Shown: positions 22,258-33,687, counted from the stretch's first letter. The stretch: DNA of 64,000 bases from Protula sp. h YS-2021 (GCA_949752745.1 OX457031.1:41823502-41887501); one strand, 5' to 3'. Translations and numbers: made by a program. The notes: a model not told the origin generated them from the sequence alone.

Positions 22258-22385
22258 TCAACAAATTGTTCAACATGTTCAACATGTTCAACATGTTCAA
22301 CAAGTTCAACATGTTCAACATGTTCAACATGTTCAACATGTTCAACAAGTTCAACATGTTCAACATGTTCAACATGTTCAACAAG
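22258..22385 (+). repeat. (GTTCAACAT)n 9-bp microsatellite, left arm
   Basis: About 14 units of GTTCAACAT with every few units changed to GTTCAACAA(G). It lies about 70 bases upstream of the zinc-finger start. Being divisible by three, it leaves open frames that are artefacts. Confidence 0.9.
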
Positions 22386-22452
22386 TTGTTGTATATGAAG
22401 CTATGTTTAAAGACTTTCTCATCATTTGAATAGTGTAGGTTGAACCGAAAGG

Positions 22453-23172
22453 ATGTATAAATGCAACATTTGTTCGAAATCTTACAATTGGCCGCAAAGT
22501 CTTAAGAGACACTCAAAGGTTACTCACACGTCAGAAGTGGATGAAGAATCGGATATGGAAAACCCTGTGAAACTACCTTTCACGGAAACTTTAGATGAGT
22601 CTTCTATGGAAAGTCAAAGCGTTAATATGGCTGAAAAGAACGCACAGGCTTGTACAGAATGTGGTGCATTATACAACAGCGAAGAAGCATTGCTCAAACA
22701 TATGGAGCAGTGTGGTGAGGATGCTGATGACAGGAGTTCTGAAAGTGAGTCAGAAACAGACTCTGAAAGTGAGTCAGAAATAGACTCTGTTTGGTATGAT
22801 ATGGTTCAAGAAGTCTACGATGACTATGATGTCAAATTTCAAGAAAAGGTTTCAGAATATGAAGAACAAGGACTTGAAGATGCGCGGGAAATAGCAAGTT
22901 ATGACCTTCGACCCATTTATAAACTGTTTATGAGACTATTCAACTATACCCAGCGTCTAGAACAAAGCCAACATTATCAAAAGATTTTAAAGGACTTTAA
23001 TTACTTTGTGGATGAAAAACATTACAAGTATTCAAAGGCACTAAAGGCGGCTATAAGGAAAAACAATGCATTCTTTGAAGAGCTACTAGATATGGAGGAA
23101 GAGGAGTATGACAGCAGCGATGAAGAAAGTGGTAATGAGAGTGAACAGAGTGAAACAGAAGAAGAAAAATAG
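22453..23172 (+). CDS. C2H2 zinc-finger protein with acidic region, left copy
   Basis: A 239-residue protein from an ATG at 22453. It starts with a C2H2 finger at residues 2-26 (CNIC, then HSKVTH). A second, C2HC-like finger lies at about 67-88 (CTECG, HMEQC). Next come a Ser/Glu-rich stretch (about 92-110), a helical-looking region of about 100 residues with many Tyr, Phe and Lys (IYKLFMRLFNYTQRLEQ), and an acidic tail ending EEEK. Function is unknown; a DNA- or RNA-binding regulator encoded by the element is the simplest idea. AATAAA at 23422-23427 may end its mRNA. The first 140 residues repeat in the right arm. I do not recognise it as one of the core Polinton genes. Confidence 0.7.
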   Translation: MYKCNICSKSYNWPQSLKRHSKVTHTSEVDEESDMENPVKLPFTETLDESSMESQSVNMAEKNAQACTECGALYNSEEALLKHMEQCGEDADDRSSESESETDSESESEIDSVWYDMVQEVYDDYDVKFQEKVSEYEEQGLEDAREIASYDLRPIYKLFMRLFNYTQRLEQSQHYQKILKDFNYFVDEKHYKYSKALKAAIRKNNAFFEELLDMEEEEYDSSDEESGNESEQSETEEEK

Positions 23173-23710
23173 ACTTATTTGACTAAACTTTATGATAAAG
23201 ACTTTATAAATGTTGTAATATTTTATGAACTTAAGCGTTGTGTATTAATATATGCCTTGCTTTGCAACATATAAAGTCGTAAGGTTATTGACGCGGTTTT
23301 AATTGACCCGTAAACCATATATCATATATCGTATATTAGGTATTATAGTTAATTTTGTATTATTATGTATTATATTCAAGAATTGTATTATTATGTATTA
23401 TATTCAAGTATTTATGAGAAAAATAAAAAGTTGAAAAGCATCATATGTGTGTTTATTGAATATTACAAATATGTACAATTATGATACAAACAAAACTATT
23501 TCAAATACATATTATGTTAATACATGTGCAGATTCACAAGAACTTAACTTAAAATTTTATAACAACTAACTTCACATGAACATAGATGATGTTAATTTCA
23601 TAGTCTACATATGAAGACAATTTTATTTGAACTACATATCAAATGTACATGCCCATGTGAGTTAAAGCTAAGTTTCAAGTTCTTGTTAAGCTTCAAAACC
23701 TTCGCTCCAA
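22871..23710. other. Central spacer of the foldback
   Basis: Unique sequence holding the 3' part of the left gene and the 3' ends of both convergent genes, with facing polyadenylation signals (23422 + strand, 23457 - strand). Otherwise AT-rich. Confidence 0.7.
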
Positions 23711-24129
23711 TCTTGTTCTTCATATTCTGAAACCTTTTCTTGAAATTTGACATCATAGTCATCGTAGACTTCTTGAACCATATCATACCAAACAGAGTCT
23801 ATTTCTGACTCACTTTCAGAGTCTGTTTCTGACTCACTTTCAGAACTCCTGTCATCAGCATCCTCACCACACTGCTCCATATGTTTGAGCAATGCTTCTT
23901 CGCTGTTGTATAATGCACCACATTCTGTACAAGCCTGTGCGTTCTTTTCAGCCATATTAACGCTTTGACTTTCCATAGAAGACTCATCTAAAGTTTCCGT
24001 GAAAGGTAGTTTTACAGGGTTTTCCATATCCGATTCTTCATCCACTTCTGACGTGTGAGTAACCTTTGAGTGTCTTTTAAGACTTTGCGGCCAATTGTAA
24101 GATTTCGAACAAATGTTGCATTTATACAT
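23686..24129 (-). CDS. C2H2 zinc-finger protein, right copy with a different 3' end
   Basis: A 147-residue minus-strand copy. It is identical or almost identical to the left copy through both fingers and the Ser/Glu region, up to EYEEQ. It then ends with DWSEGFEA and a stop instead of the helical domain. The switch coincides with the end of the inverted repeat near 23711. TTTATT at 23452-23457 would be an AATAAA on this strand. It could be a truncated version or a natural short isoform. Confidence 0.6.
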   Translation of the reverse strand: MYKCNICSKSYNWPQSLKRHSKVTHTSEVDEESDMENPVKLPFTETLDESSMESQSVNMAEKNAQACTECGALYNSEEALLKHMEQCGEDADDRSSESESETDSESESEIDSVWYDMVQEVYDDYDVKFQEKVSEYEEQDWSEGFEA

Positions 24130-24197
24130 CCTTTCGGTTCAACCTACACTATTCAAATGATGAGAAAGTCTTTAAACATAGCTTCATATACAACAAC

Positions 24198-24405
24198 TTG
24201 TTGAACAACATGTTGAACATGTTGAACTTGTTGAACATGTTGAACATGTTGAACTTGTTGAACATGTTGAACATGTTGAACATGTTGAACTTGTTGAACA
24301 TGTTGAACATGTTGAACATGTTGAACTTGTTGAACATGTTGAACATGTTGAACATGTTGAACTTGTTGAACATGTTGAACATGTTGAACAATTTGTTGAA
24401 CAATA
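24198..24405 (-). repeat. (ATGTTGAAC)n 9-bp microsatellite, right arm
   Basis: About 23 units in inverted orientation, nine or so more than the left arm, showing length change after the palindrome formed. Confidence 0.9.
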
Positions 24406-26514
24406 CCATGACGTAATATCTTCCAAAAATTATTCGAACACGTGTATTGAATGGGCTTGCCATTCGAACACGTCTTTTAAATGGGCTTGCCATTCGAACA
24501 CATGTTTGAATGGTGTGCTCTTCTCACCTGTGCAAATAGCCTGTGACCACTGTAAACTAGAAATAAAACTAGATCAAACGGTAAAATTTTCAGTCAAATC
24601 GGTTGAACATGGTGAAAGTTATCTACGTTTTTCAAACGTTACTAAAATATACATTATGCTTACAGCCACATGTGCAAATAACCTGTGACTACTTAATAAC
24701 AAAACTAGATATAAAACTGAATCAAACAGTGATATTTTCATACAAATTGGTTAAGCATAACGACAGTTAGGTCACTTTTAAGTTAAAATGGTGGCATGCG
24801 ACAAAAAATGCATACAGCCGTCGGTGCAACTAGCCCATGACTATGTTACAACTAGATATAAAACTGAATCAAACAGTGAAATTTCCATACAAGTTGAACA
24901 TGTTGAACATGTAATCAAAATATGATGTGTAACTTGTTCAAACTTGTTAAAATTGTTGACTCAGTAGAATTTAAACTAAACTGAATCAAACAGTGAAATT
25001 TTCGTACAAACTGGTTAAGTCTAACGAAAGTTAGGTCGCTTTTAAGTTAAAATGGTGACATGCGACAAAAAATGTATACAGCCGTCGGTGCAACTAGCCC
25101 ATGACTATGTTAAAACTAGATATAAAACTGAACCAAACAGCGAAATTTTCATACAAATCGGTCAACTATAACGAAAGTTAAAATGGCGGCTTGTTGCAAA
25201 AATGCATACAGCCGTCGGTGCAAGTAGCCCATAACCACTTTATAACAAAACTTAACATAAACCTGAATCAAACAGTGAAATGTGCTGGAACCCCTCTTTC
25301 CTCACTTACTGCTAGCAATGTTGATTTTTACCACCTGTTAAGTATCCCGCTGGCTTTGCCGTCTGTCTGTTTACAAAAACTGCATAACAAGAGCTGTGTG
25401 TCTAGCACAGTCGACTTTGTACTTTTCAGCTATTTGAGAAAAGAATGACTCTTAGAACAAATGCTGTTAGAGAACAGGCGAGAAGTTTTACATATTGAAA
25501 GAGCATTCTAAAAATATGTGCTAACGTTTAACTTTTAATACGGATGCTAACTGTTTTAGGATAGCACAGTAAATGGTTTGTAACATATTCATTTAGATTA
25601 GTACGAGATACTATATTCAGGTAAGTTTTTTTCTGTTGTTTTGTGTTTGCACATTTTTTAGTAAAAAAAATCCTACAATGCTGTAAAATGTTGCAAAACA
25701 GACTGACCAATACACAATTCATAAACCAGTACGGGAGCACAGGGTTAAAAACAAAACTAGTCAACGAGAGCAAAAAAAAAAAAAAAAAAAAAAAGAATGT
25801 ATTGAAAGCTTTGTAGGGCTGATTAGTAAAAGAATCATTTGATTCTGTGTTATTCAGCATGCCTGCTAAGACGTGCCGGTGAAGTGGGAGTTCTGGCAGT
25901 ACGGTGTCGGGCACAGCGTGTGTACAGGAGCGGGTGTAGTGTGATGTTCAATTGGTGCGTCTGAGGTGCATAACGGGTGCAGCGGCGGTGTGTCAAAGGA
26001 ACTGGGAGCAGCGCGTTGTTAGTGTTACAGCACCTTTCGGAAGGGTGCAATTTCATGGTGTGGTCCGTACTTTGACGGACACAGCTTCAGTGTATACGTA
26101 GAGGAGGTGCTGTGTTACTACAAGGAGAACAGCGTGTGGTGCATTGTGGTGCACCAGGTTTAGTACCGGTTGGAATATGCTTGTCTTTGATAAGGTGTTT
26201 TCATTAAAGATATTTGGTGTGTTGGGGAATTTAAAACGTATTTTTTGTGTGTTGAAATAAAACTATTAAAATTCAGGTTATGTCAGTTTACTTATTTTCG
26301 TGGCCCGTATGAACACACTACCGTCGCTATTCGCGACACATGGTGACCCCAGCGTCATTTGAATACGCAACCTCACAGAACGTGAGCTTTGCCTCTTGCA
26401 TTCATTGTTTTTAACACTGCTAGCAATGTTGATTTTTACCACCTGTTACAGTATCCACGCTGGCTTTGCCGCCTGTCTGTTTACAAACACTGCATAACAA
26501 GAGCTCTGTGTGTT

Positions 26515-26985
26515 TTAGACTGACGTCACTGAGCTAGATTCGGTGGCAGAACCCAATGAGTTGAATAAAAAAAAAAAAAAAAAAAAAAAATCTCGACTGC
26601 CGCTTAGGGGGGGGGGGGGGAGGGGAGGGGAGGGGAGGGGGTCTGACATCACTGAACTGGAATCGGCAGCACAACCAAGTGAGCTGGAATCAACGTCCAC
26701 ACTTTATGGTCAGACTTGACTGCCGCCTAGGGGGGGGGGGGGTCTGACGTCACTGAACTAGATTCGGCGGCAGAACCAGATGAGCTGGAACAAAAAAAAA
26801 TATATTCTCGACTGCCGCCTAGGGGGGGGGGGGTCTGTCCTGAATGTCGGATGGGGGGGAGGTGTCTTGATTTTTGCCACCTGTCCTGTAGCACACCGAT
26901 TTGGCATGTGACCAAATTCTTGTGTGTCACTTATGCTGACTTGAATGTTGCTCGCCTAGGGGGGGGGTATGACGTCACTGCAGTG
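26515..26985 (-). repeat. C-run / CRE-site minisatellite, right arm
   Basis: Inverted counterpart of 19940-20401, with poly-G runs and CCTAGG boxes near 26600, 26725, 26817 and 26957. Confidence 0.75.
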
Positions 26986-27044
26986 GAATGCCAGGGGTAA
27001 AATAACGTCACAAAGTGAGCTGGAATCCCAACTTTCCCCCTACT

Positions 27045-27050
27045 GACTGG
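27045..27050. repeat. Right copy of 6-bp target duplication
   Basis: GACTGG directly after the element, matching 19873-19878. Confidence 0.8.
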
Positions 27051-27837
27051 TCGGCTTTTCCTTTCACCTTTGTCATGACGTTGCTCGGCGCAATGTCCAC
27101 GGACGTTCTTGTTTGGTTTTGTTCCTGGTATCTGTACAACGTCGAGGGAAAGAAGTTGTTTCGAATTTATATACAACCAAAATCCCGATATCCAACCAAC
27201 AAACGTTGCGACGAAAAGCAACCAACTTTTTTAAAATGTTGGAAATTGGTCGATTGACGTCGCGAACTCGAATAGACGATGTGTAGATGTCGTTTTGTTT
27301 GCTGGGAGGTGAACACTCATTTGCTAAGGTCTCGAAGAAAAAGAGGCTTCTTTTTGATCCCCACTAAAATAGCAAATAAAAAAGACGTGACCCGGTTAGG
27401 CTAAAAAAAGCATCGAATAAAAATTAGACACTGACACGCTAGTTATAAAATGAAATCGACATTAAAAGGCTGTCATCCACATGATAATAAGTTACGAAAT
27501 GTGCTTGGTTGTGTTACCGAAAATAGTTAAAACTTCCCAAAACACCGTATAAACTGAAAATTAAAATGCTATTTCAAACTCACGCTGTGTTGCACCACTT
27601 TTTCGTTTTTATTATTATTTTTTTTTTGAAAAAATTATTGAAACAAGAATTTTAGTTGATGCCAGATCAAGAAAAATTAAAACGGGTCTAACTTTTTTCG
27701 AGAAAAAAGTTCTCCGACCAGTCGGGCCAAGTTTTGCTAATTGGATGAGAAACAAAGGCAATTTTCTTCCTGACCGAACTGAATATTTCGCTGTTTATCC
27801 CCCAAAAATTCAAATCATAATTGCGTTTGCTTGCCAG
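27051..27837. other. Remainder of NAT intron 1
   Basis: Nothing recognised. A T run lies near 27618. The TTGCCAG acceptor precedes exon 2 at 27838. Confidence 0.5.
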
Positions 27838-27952
27838 GTTGGCATGACTCTTGGTTGCATAGTGGACGATGGAGAAACCATTATGGGGATGGCGGCAAGG
27901 AGCCATTCCAATGCACGAGGATCTGGGGTTTGGAAAGCTATTTTAAATACAA
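27838..27952 (+). CDS. NAT16-like acetyltransferase, exon 2
   Basis: 115 bases, phase 0 in and phase 1 out, with acceptor GCCAG and donor GTAAGC. It encodes VGMTLGCIVDDGETIMG and the acetyl-CoA loop ARGSGVW. This is the core of the GNAT fold. It lacks its own start, as expected for an internal exon. Confidence 0.7.
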
Positions 27953-28245
27953 GTAAGCAATGCACAGTGTGTCGACACATAACAGGCAGTCTCAGATTTT
28001 TTGTACATTAGAAAGGAAATTTAAGTCAACCCGTATTTCTGGCCATTCAGTTCTATTTTTCGCATGTATTTGTTGAAGTTGTATATTTCACTGCTGGATA
28101 AACGTTTGAAAGTTTGCCTCCACGTGGGTGTTGAAACAGTAAAACCTGCTTCTGAACAAACTTGTCTACTGTGGACAACTCTGTAAAATATTTTAGTCCC
28201 TTTTCATTTTTAGGCCATTTTTAGGCACAGAAAGTAATACTACAA

Positions 28246-28460
28246 TTTTACTTCGTAAAAGCTTTAAATTCGCTTATCTCCACTTTAGATGGGTTCCCTT
28301 CCGGTAAATAATACCACGCAAATAAAAATGAAATTTTTCCTTGTGAATAGAATGGTCCCTCTACTCTCCCTCCTGTTTCCCTCCATCTCCAGCCAATCAG
28401 CAAGCGAGAACGATAAGACTTACGTCATTCGAAGACATCAATCATTCCCTTCAAGCGTGG
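28246..28460 (+). repeat. Left inverted terminal repeat of DIRS copy B
   Basis: About 28285-28460 is the inverted copy of about 36070-36243. The outer part (TTTTACTTCGTAAAAGC) matches the first half of the ICR at 35900. Confidence 0.9.
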
Positions 28461-29444
28461 TGTTTACAACACACGCCTTTCTGTGTGCTCCACTTTTTTA
28501 TCTAAAAAAGGGAACTGAGCAAGGTGCGATTTTGCTTTAATCTACTATTTTCACATTTTTGGATTATTTTACGTGATTTGTGTTTTGTGTGGATAAATTT
28601 CTACTTGGATTGAAGCAATTTTTCGGCACTGTTTCTTTCGGTCTGGTAGTTGTTGAGTTTACACGCAGCGGAGACACCTCTTAGTCCCGGGAAGTGTGCC
28701 TCTCTTCTCCACACGGAAGCTACAGGACCGGAGTTTTGTTCTAGTTCATGCACACACCGCCTCGGAGTTGCTAGAATCTCTGCAGCCCACTGTGCCTGCT
28801 TTGATCCCTAGTTAGCCACAGCTTATGGTACCATTACGAGTATGGCCATTTTTGCTGGTTAGACACTCCTTCGGAACCTGCGAGTTAGGTCAGGATTTCT
28901 CCAGACTCTGCTGGCTCTGGTTCAGGCGAAATTATGCTCATAGACGTTTCGAGCTATTTTTGGCGAAATTTCTGCTGAAAGCCCATTTATGGGACTACGT
29001 TATCCCATACATGGTTCCGAGGTGCCGTTTTTTCGGCACCAAGTGGCCCATTTGTGGCACCTCATTTGCCTGGGATCAGGCCCGAATCCCATTTATGGGA
29101 TCAGTCGGACGAGGCCCACAAATGGACTAGATGGTACCGTCTAAGGTCCCGGAAATCGATCCCGTTTTTCGGGCCCATGGTCATATCCCGTTTATGGGAT
29201 AATTTCCTACATCCCGAAAATGGGACCATCGAAGGCCCATTTTGAATATCTTTCATTCGACACAGCCCTAAGAGGCCTATGAGCATCATTTTAGCGCCTA
29301 TTCGAACAGAGTGCGTACTGGTACTATTTGCTAACACTCCAGGGTGGTATAACTCTCGTTTTTGCGCTAAATGTTCTTTTATCTGTCCAGTCTGCCGTGA
29401 CGTGAACAGATAACTTATCTGTCTTTTCTGCTTGCATTTCAGAT
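28461..29444 (+). other. 5' leader of DIRS copy B with hairpins and a splice-acceptor-like site
   Basis: Noncoding. From 28977 to 29240 there are repeated small inverted motifs: CCCATTTATGGG twice, CCCGTTTATGGG, CCCGTTTTTCGGG and GGTGCCGTTTTTTCGGCACC. This parallels the ATGGG block of copy A. CATTTCAG at 29435-29442 ends two bases before the gag ATG. Confidence 0.6.
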
Positions 29445-31660
29445 ATGACAGAAGCCAGTCTGCGTGGTCAGCCGATATCTCTGCAGTGCACCCACCCACC
29501 TTCAGCCTTCAACCCTCACTCTATTTGTGACCGTTGCAAACGGAAGAACTGTGTACCCCTTTGCGACGAGTGGAATACTTGCTCCGAGTGCCATCACTTG
29601 TCACCGAAACAGTGGAAACTTATTCTCAAGAACAGGATACGCAATGATAGGAGAAGAGACAGACGTAAAGCCTTGTCTTTATCCCCGTGTGCATCCTCGG
29701 ATTTCGGTCAAGTAACTATGCGTAAAGCTAGCTCAGTAATTTTGGAACAAGTTTCGTCTCCCGTTAAGATGGATACGGGTTCGGAGTCCGATGCTTTTGC
29801 GGTGGACAGGAAGAGCAAGAAATCCCGCAAACGTAAAGCATATACCGAGACGGTGGCCGACCTGGAGATTCCAGAAGGCAAAGAGTTGGAAACCCTCAGG
29901 AAGGCTTGGGCTATTACACTTGGGATAAAGCCGAAACGACACCGAAAACAGACTTCGCTTTGGAACCAGTGACAGTTACTCATACGGCTTCGGGCTCCAG
30001 TTTCGCGGCCCTGGCCGGTCAGTTGGGCATTCCGGCACAATCAGAGCTGTCGTCCCCTCCTTCAGTTCCGCGACTGCCTGGGGAGTTTTCAGCTTTTTTC
30101 TCGATGCAAGCCCAGTTACAAAAACAATTGCTAGATCTCCAACAGCAAGTCGAACGTCAAGGCAAGGTTTCTCGCCGCAAACATAAACCTTCTGCCACAG
30201 TTTCGCGACCACCACCAGACCTACAGCCACTCACCACTCCATCCCCTGCTCGTGTAGATCCCAGCACACAACTACCGTCAGTGGAAGTGATCAGTGACGC
30301 GGAATCCTCGGGTCTTCCCCCATCAGGGCAAGGATCAGGCCTTTTGGGAGAGGAGGAAGAAGAAGAGTTGGTCCAGTCAGTGGCATCCCATCTGTCTTCC
30401 ATTCCACTCAACAGAGAACGGGAGATCTATACCCCTTCGGGTGACGTACCATCACAATCGGCAGGCACAAGTCACGAACGGGAACCCGAACAGGAGTCAG
30501 AGGATCAAGAGTCTGAAGGTGAGGAATCGGGTGAAGAGACAACAGATACACCCCCTTCCTCTCAGTTTCGCCTTCCCCTCAGGGAAATAGACTATATCAG
30601 ATCCCCTCGTAGTGGCCAGAAGCTCTGGAAAGATCCGGCAGCAGCAGGGAGACGCCCAATCAGGACCCCCTCCCCACCGGATTTCACCCCACGAAGCGAG
30701 AATGCCACCCCATCCATCACCTCATCTACAATAACTCCAGAAGACGTGCCTTTTCGCGACGCAATTCAGGAAATTGCCCGCCTGGCTAGGGTCACTGCAA
30801 GCTCTCCTACGACCGATAAAGAGGACCCTCCTATCCGGATGACCTCTCAGACGGCTCCGCTGCATCAAGACCCATTTATCGCGCTACCTACCAGCGAAGG
30901 CATCGCTAACGCTGTAACAGTTCGAACAAAGGAGTTCAAAAAGATGGACAACGCCGAGGGCCGCACCTTATCCCGTTTTCACGCCTCGCGCCACTGTGCT
31001 GTAAGACCAGGCCCGTATCGACCATCGGACGACCTAATATCTTCAGAACCTTTGGAACAACCGTCGAAGCGCACGGTTTGGATGCCCTCGGTTCGCAACG
31101 ATTCGGACATTCCACTAGTGGAAAAAGACGCGAAGACCATTGAGGCGTCCTCACGAAATATCCTTAATGTAATGTCATTTCAGGACCACACGCTGAAAGC
31201 GTTAAAAACGCGTTGGGAGGATCTACGCCTCAATGATCCGGTCACATCCAAACTGTTGGAATGTCTGGCTCTTGCAACCAGGGACGTTGTCAAACTATCT
31301 ACTTACCTTATGACGTCCATGGTTTTCCTCAGACGGGATGCCTTCTTACAACATTGCTGGTCGAGCGTGAAAGGGTTGAGGGAATTGCGTCATGCTCCCA
31401 TTCTGGGTGAAAAAGAATTATTTCCCCCCGCGGAAATAGAGCGAGTAAATCAAGAAAGCCGCTCCCTATCACAGGACTTCGCCTTGATGTCCAGAATGTC
31501 CCGTGCATCATTCCGGCGCCCACTCAAACGCAGGAGAGTTCAACGCCCAAGCTCGGAGCAGGCTAAGCCCATCTCCCAATCGCAACCCCCTCCGGCTAAG
31601 AAGCCCAAGTCAGGCCACAGCAGTCGACAGGAGGTCCCATCGCCGCAACAGAGCAGGTAG
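29445..31660 (+). pseudogene. gag: DIRS gag-like protein, copy B (one frameshift)
   Basis: The ATG at 29445 follows the acceptor-like CAG. The N-terminal cysteine cluster (CDRC, CSEC) matches copy A. The frame breaks near 29898-29910 after LRKAW; the parts are 29445-29972 and 29906-31660. The second part is uninterrupted across the point where copy A is broken, which shows the breaks are independent. The stop TAG at 31658 overlaps a donor-like AG|GTAGCA, as in copy A. Confidence 0.85.
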
Positions 31661-33687
31661 CAGCCAATCAAAGTACCGCCCAGAGACTCATTGGTCTCCT
31701 GGCGATACTTTAATAAGTGTAGAAAATCCAAACGATTTGCATTCCTACATCTCCTGCTGGCCCGTAGGAGGAAGGCTAGGCAAATTCTGGAAGGCATGGG
31801 CAGATATGGGTGCCCCTCGTCGGGTAGTCCGATGGCTCAAAAACGGGTATTCTCTACCGTTCAAACGGGATCAAAGGGGTCACAAAGTCCCTATTCCCCT
31901 AACTGCCTGGGCACCAGAAAACTTAGTCACCTCCTACCCCAAAGGGTCAGACAAAGATGTAGCCCTTCAGGAAATGTTGATATCCCTGAAAGAAAAAGAG
32001 GCCATAGAGGAAATGCCCGAAATCCAGGAAGCCTTTTTCAGCAGGGTCTTCCTAGTCCCCAAGAAATCAGGCGGGTGGAGATTGGTCATAGACCTCTCCT
32101 CCCTCAACGAATTCCTAATGACCACAACTTTCCAAATGGACACAGCCCAAGTTATAAAAGAAAGCCTTCAGGCAGGGATGTGGGGCACGTCGATAGATCT
32201 GTCAGACGCGTACCTCCATATCCCGTTACATCATTCAACCAAAAAATTCGTAAGCTTTCAAATAGGTCTACAACGTTTTTGGTTTCGGGCACTCCCTTTC
32301 GGCCTCTCCACGGCCCCGTATGTGTTTTCAAAAGTAATGAAAGTTCTGAAGTCTTGGGCTCGCCTGGAAGGCATGTTGGTGTTCCAATATCTAGACGACT
32401 GGTTACTAGCCCATCAAAACAAACAAGCGGCCCGTCTTCAAACTATAACTCTAGTTCGAAAAGCCATTCAGGTAGGGCTCGTAGTCAACATACCCAAATC
32501 GGAACTTTCACCCAAACAAGACATTATATTCCTCGGGGAAAGATGGGATCTAAAAAATGCAAGAGCCTTTCCTACCGAGGAGAGACGCCAAAGAGTCTGT
32601 CAGGCAATAAAAGCAATCCCAGCAGACAAAAACGTGAATTTACAGGCGATGGAATCCCTGTTGGGTCTCCTAGTTGCAACCGAAAAAACGGTCCCTTTAG
32701 GCCGCTTGCATTACAGACCATTTCAAAGACAGGTCAGATTCGCACTAAGACAAGGGAGGTTTCCCCGTGCCAAAACAAAAATCTCTGGGAAAACTCTAAT
32801 CCCCCTACAATGGTGGTGCGATCCCATAGTGATGACCGAGGGTGTCCCCTTTCATCCCCCACCCCCAGAGATAGAACTTCAGACCGATTCGTCCCAGAAG
32901 GGCTGGGGGATACACTGTCAGGGCCAGGTATGGAAAGGGGTATGGGCTCCCCCCCCTAAACAGCTACCACATCAATTGGTTAGAGTTACGAGTAGTGTGG
33001 ATAGCCCTAAACAGATTGAATCACATTCTCAGGGGCAAATCCGTACGGTTCCTTCTAGACAACTCTACGGCAGTAGCTTACCTAAACAGACAGGGAGGGA
33101 CCAGGTCTCTTCCTCTCTCGAAACTAGCATGCAAGATTCTTTGCTTTGCTCGCCAGTGTCGCATCACCCTAACAGCCCATCACTTAGCGGGAAAACTCAA
33201 TGTACTGGCAGATTTGGCCTCCAGGGAGGGACAAGTAATTCACACGGAATGGTGCCTAGCACTCACATCCTTCCGATGGGTAACAGGGCAATCACCATGG
33301 GGTCCCCCCTCCATAGACCTATTCGCCAATTCCATGACGACCCAACTGCCCAGGTTTATCTCCCCCTGCCCGGATCCATCTGCATGGGCGGTGGACGCAC
33401 TCAATTGCCCATGGCCAACCCAAGAAGTATTGTACGCCTTCCCCCCACAGGCAATACTCCTTCAAGTTCTCCAAAGGGTAATCAAACTGAAACCACGATT
33501 CCTCCTGTTAGTGGCCCCATGGATGCCGGAAGCCCCATGGTTTGCCCTATTACTACAATGCAAGGTGGTCAAATCAATCCCGATCCCATGCCACAGAGAA
33601 CTATTATCCCAACCACACTGGCATCACCTCCACCCGGCCCCTCACCTGCTGAACCTGCACCTGTGGTGTCTGACCAATCTTTCTTAA
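31503..33687 (+). pseudogene. pol: DIRS reverse transcriptase / RNase H / methyltransferase-like polyprotein, copy B
   Basis: The N-terminal part is in the +1 frame relative to gag, overlapping its end, with no obvious ATG. The RT has FLVPKKSGGWR and YLDD at 32388-32399. RNase H begins LQTDSSQKGWG and is interrupted in a C run (32949-32956), which has one base more than copy A; it resumes in the frame 32995-33687 with LLDNSTAVAYLN and NVLADLASR. The methyltransferase-like domain follows (DLFANSMTTQLPRF, YAFPPQ). The catalytic motifs seen are intact. Confidence 0.9.
31655..31662 (+). promoter_or_regulatory. Putative 5' splice site overlapping the gag stop (copy B)
   Basis: AG|GTAGCA with the cut after 31656. 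Joined to the acceptor at 34763, the split codon becomes AGA (Arg), like AGG in copy A. Confidence 0.5.

Larger units (their letters stand above)
19879..22870 (+). repeat. Left arm of the Polinton-like foldback
   Basis: In order the arm holds: the end; four C-run/CCTAGGCGG boxes, most with a nearby TGACGTCA; long T runs (20119, 20336, 21129); four diverged tandem units of about 130-150 bp (about 21640-22140); the GTTCAACAT microsatellite; and the zinc-finger gene. It is about 3.0 kb. The right arm is about 3.3 kb, longer because of extra repeat units. Confidence 0.85.
19879..27044. mobile_element. Polinton/Maverick-like foldback element, 7.17 kb
   Basis: The ends are AGTAGGGGGAAAG at 19879 and its complement CTTTCCCCCTACT at 27032-27044. 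Direct repeats GACTGG flank it at 19873-19878 and 27045-27050. A 6-bp duplication and 5'-AG ends are hallmarks of Polintons. The arms (about 19879-22870 and 23711-27044) are nearly identical inverted copies, leaving only about 840 bases between them. Full Polintons are 15-20 kb with polymerase, integrase, ATPase and capsid genes; none is seen here. I infer a non-autonomous snap-back derivative formed by joining two copies of one end. It sits in NAT intron 1. A different class of 6-bp-duplicating foldback element remains possible. Confidence 0.75.
23711..27044 (-). repeat. Right arm of the Polinton-like foldback
   Basis: Inverted copy of the left arm. It differs by more microsatellite units (24198-24405 versus 22258-22385), roughly 250 bases of extra tandem-repeat sequence near 24880-25080, and scattered substitutions. 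The near identity suggests a recent origin or gene conversion between the arms. Confidence 0.85.

Noticed and set aside
22164..22433. Open frame with Phe-Asn-Met repeats upstream of the zinc-finger gene
   Set aside because: It is translation of the 9-bp GTTCAACAT microsatellite. The mirrored frames at 24149-24493 have a different length, as expected for a repeat and not a gene.
31691..32959. 422-codon frame overlapping RT in copy B as an independent gene
   Set aside because: It has no recognisable domain of its own. It corresponds to the upstream part of the YR frame noted as an overprinting question, so it was not listed as a separate gene.
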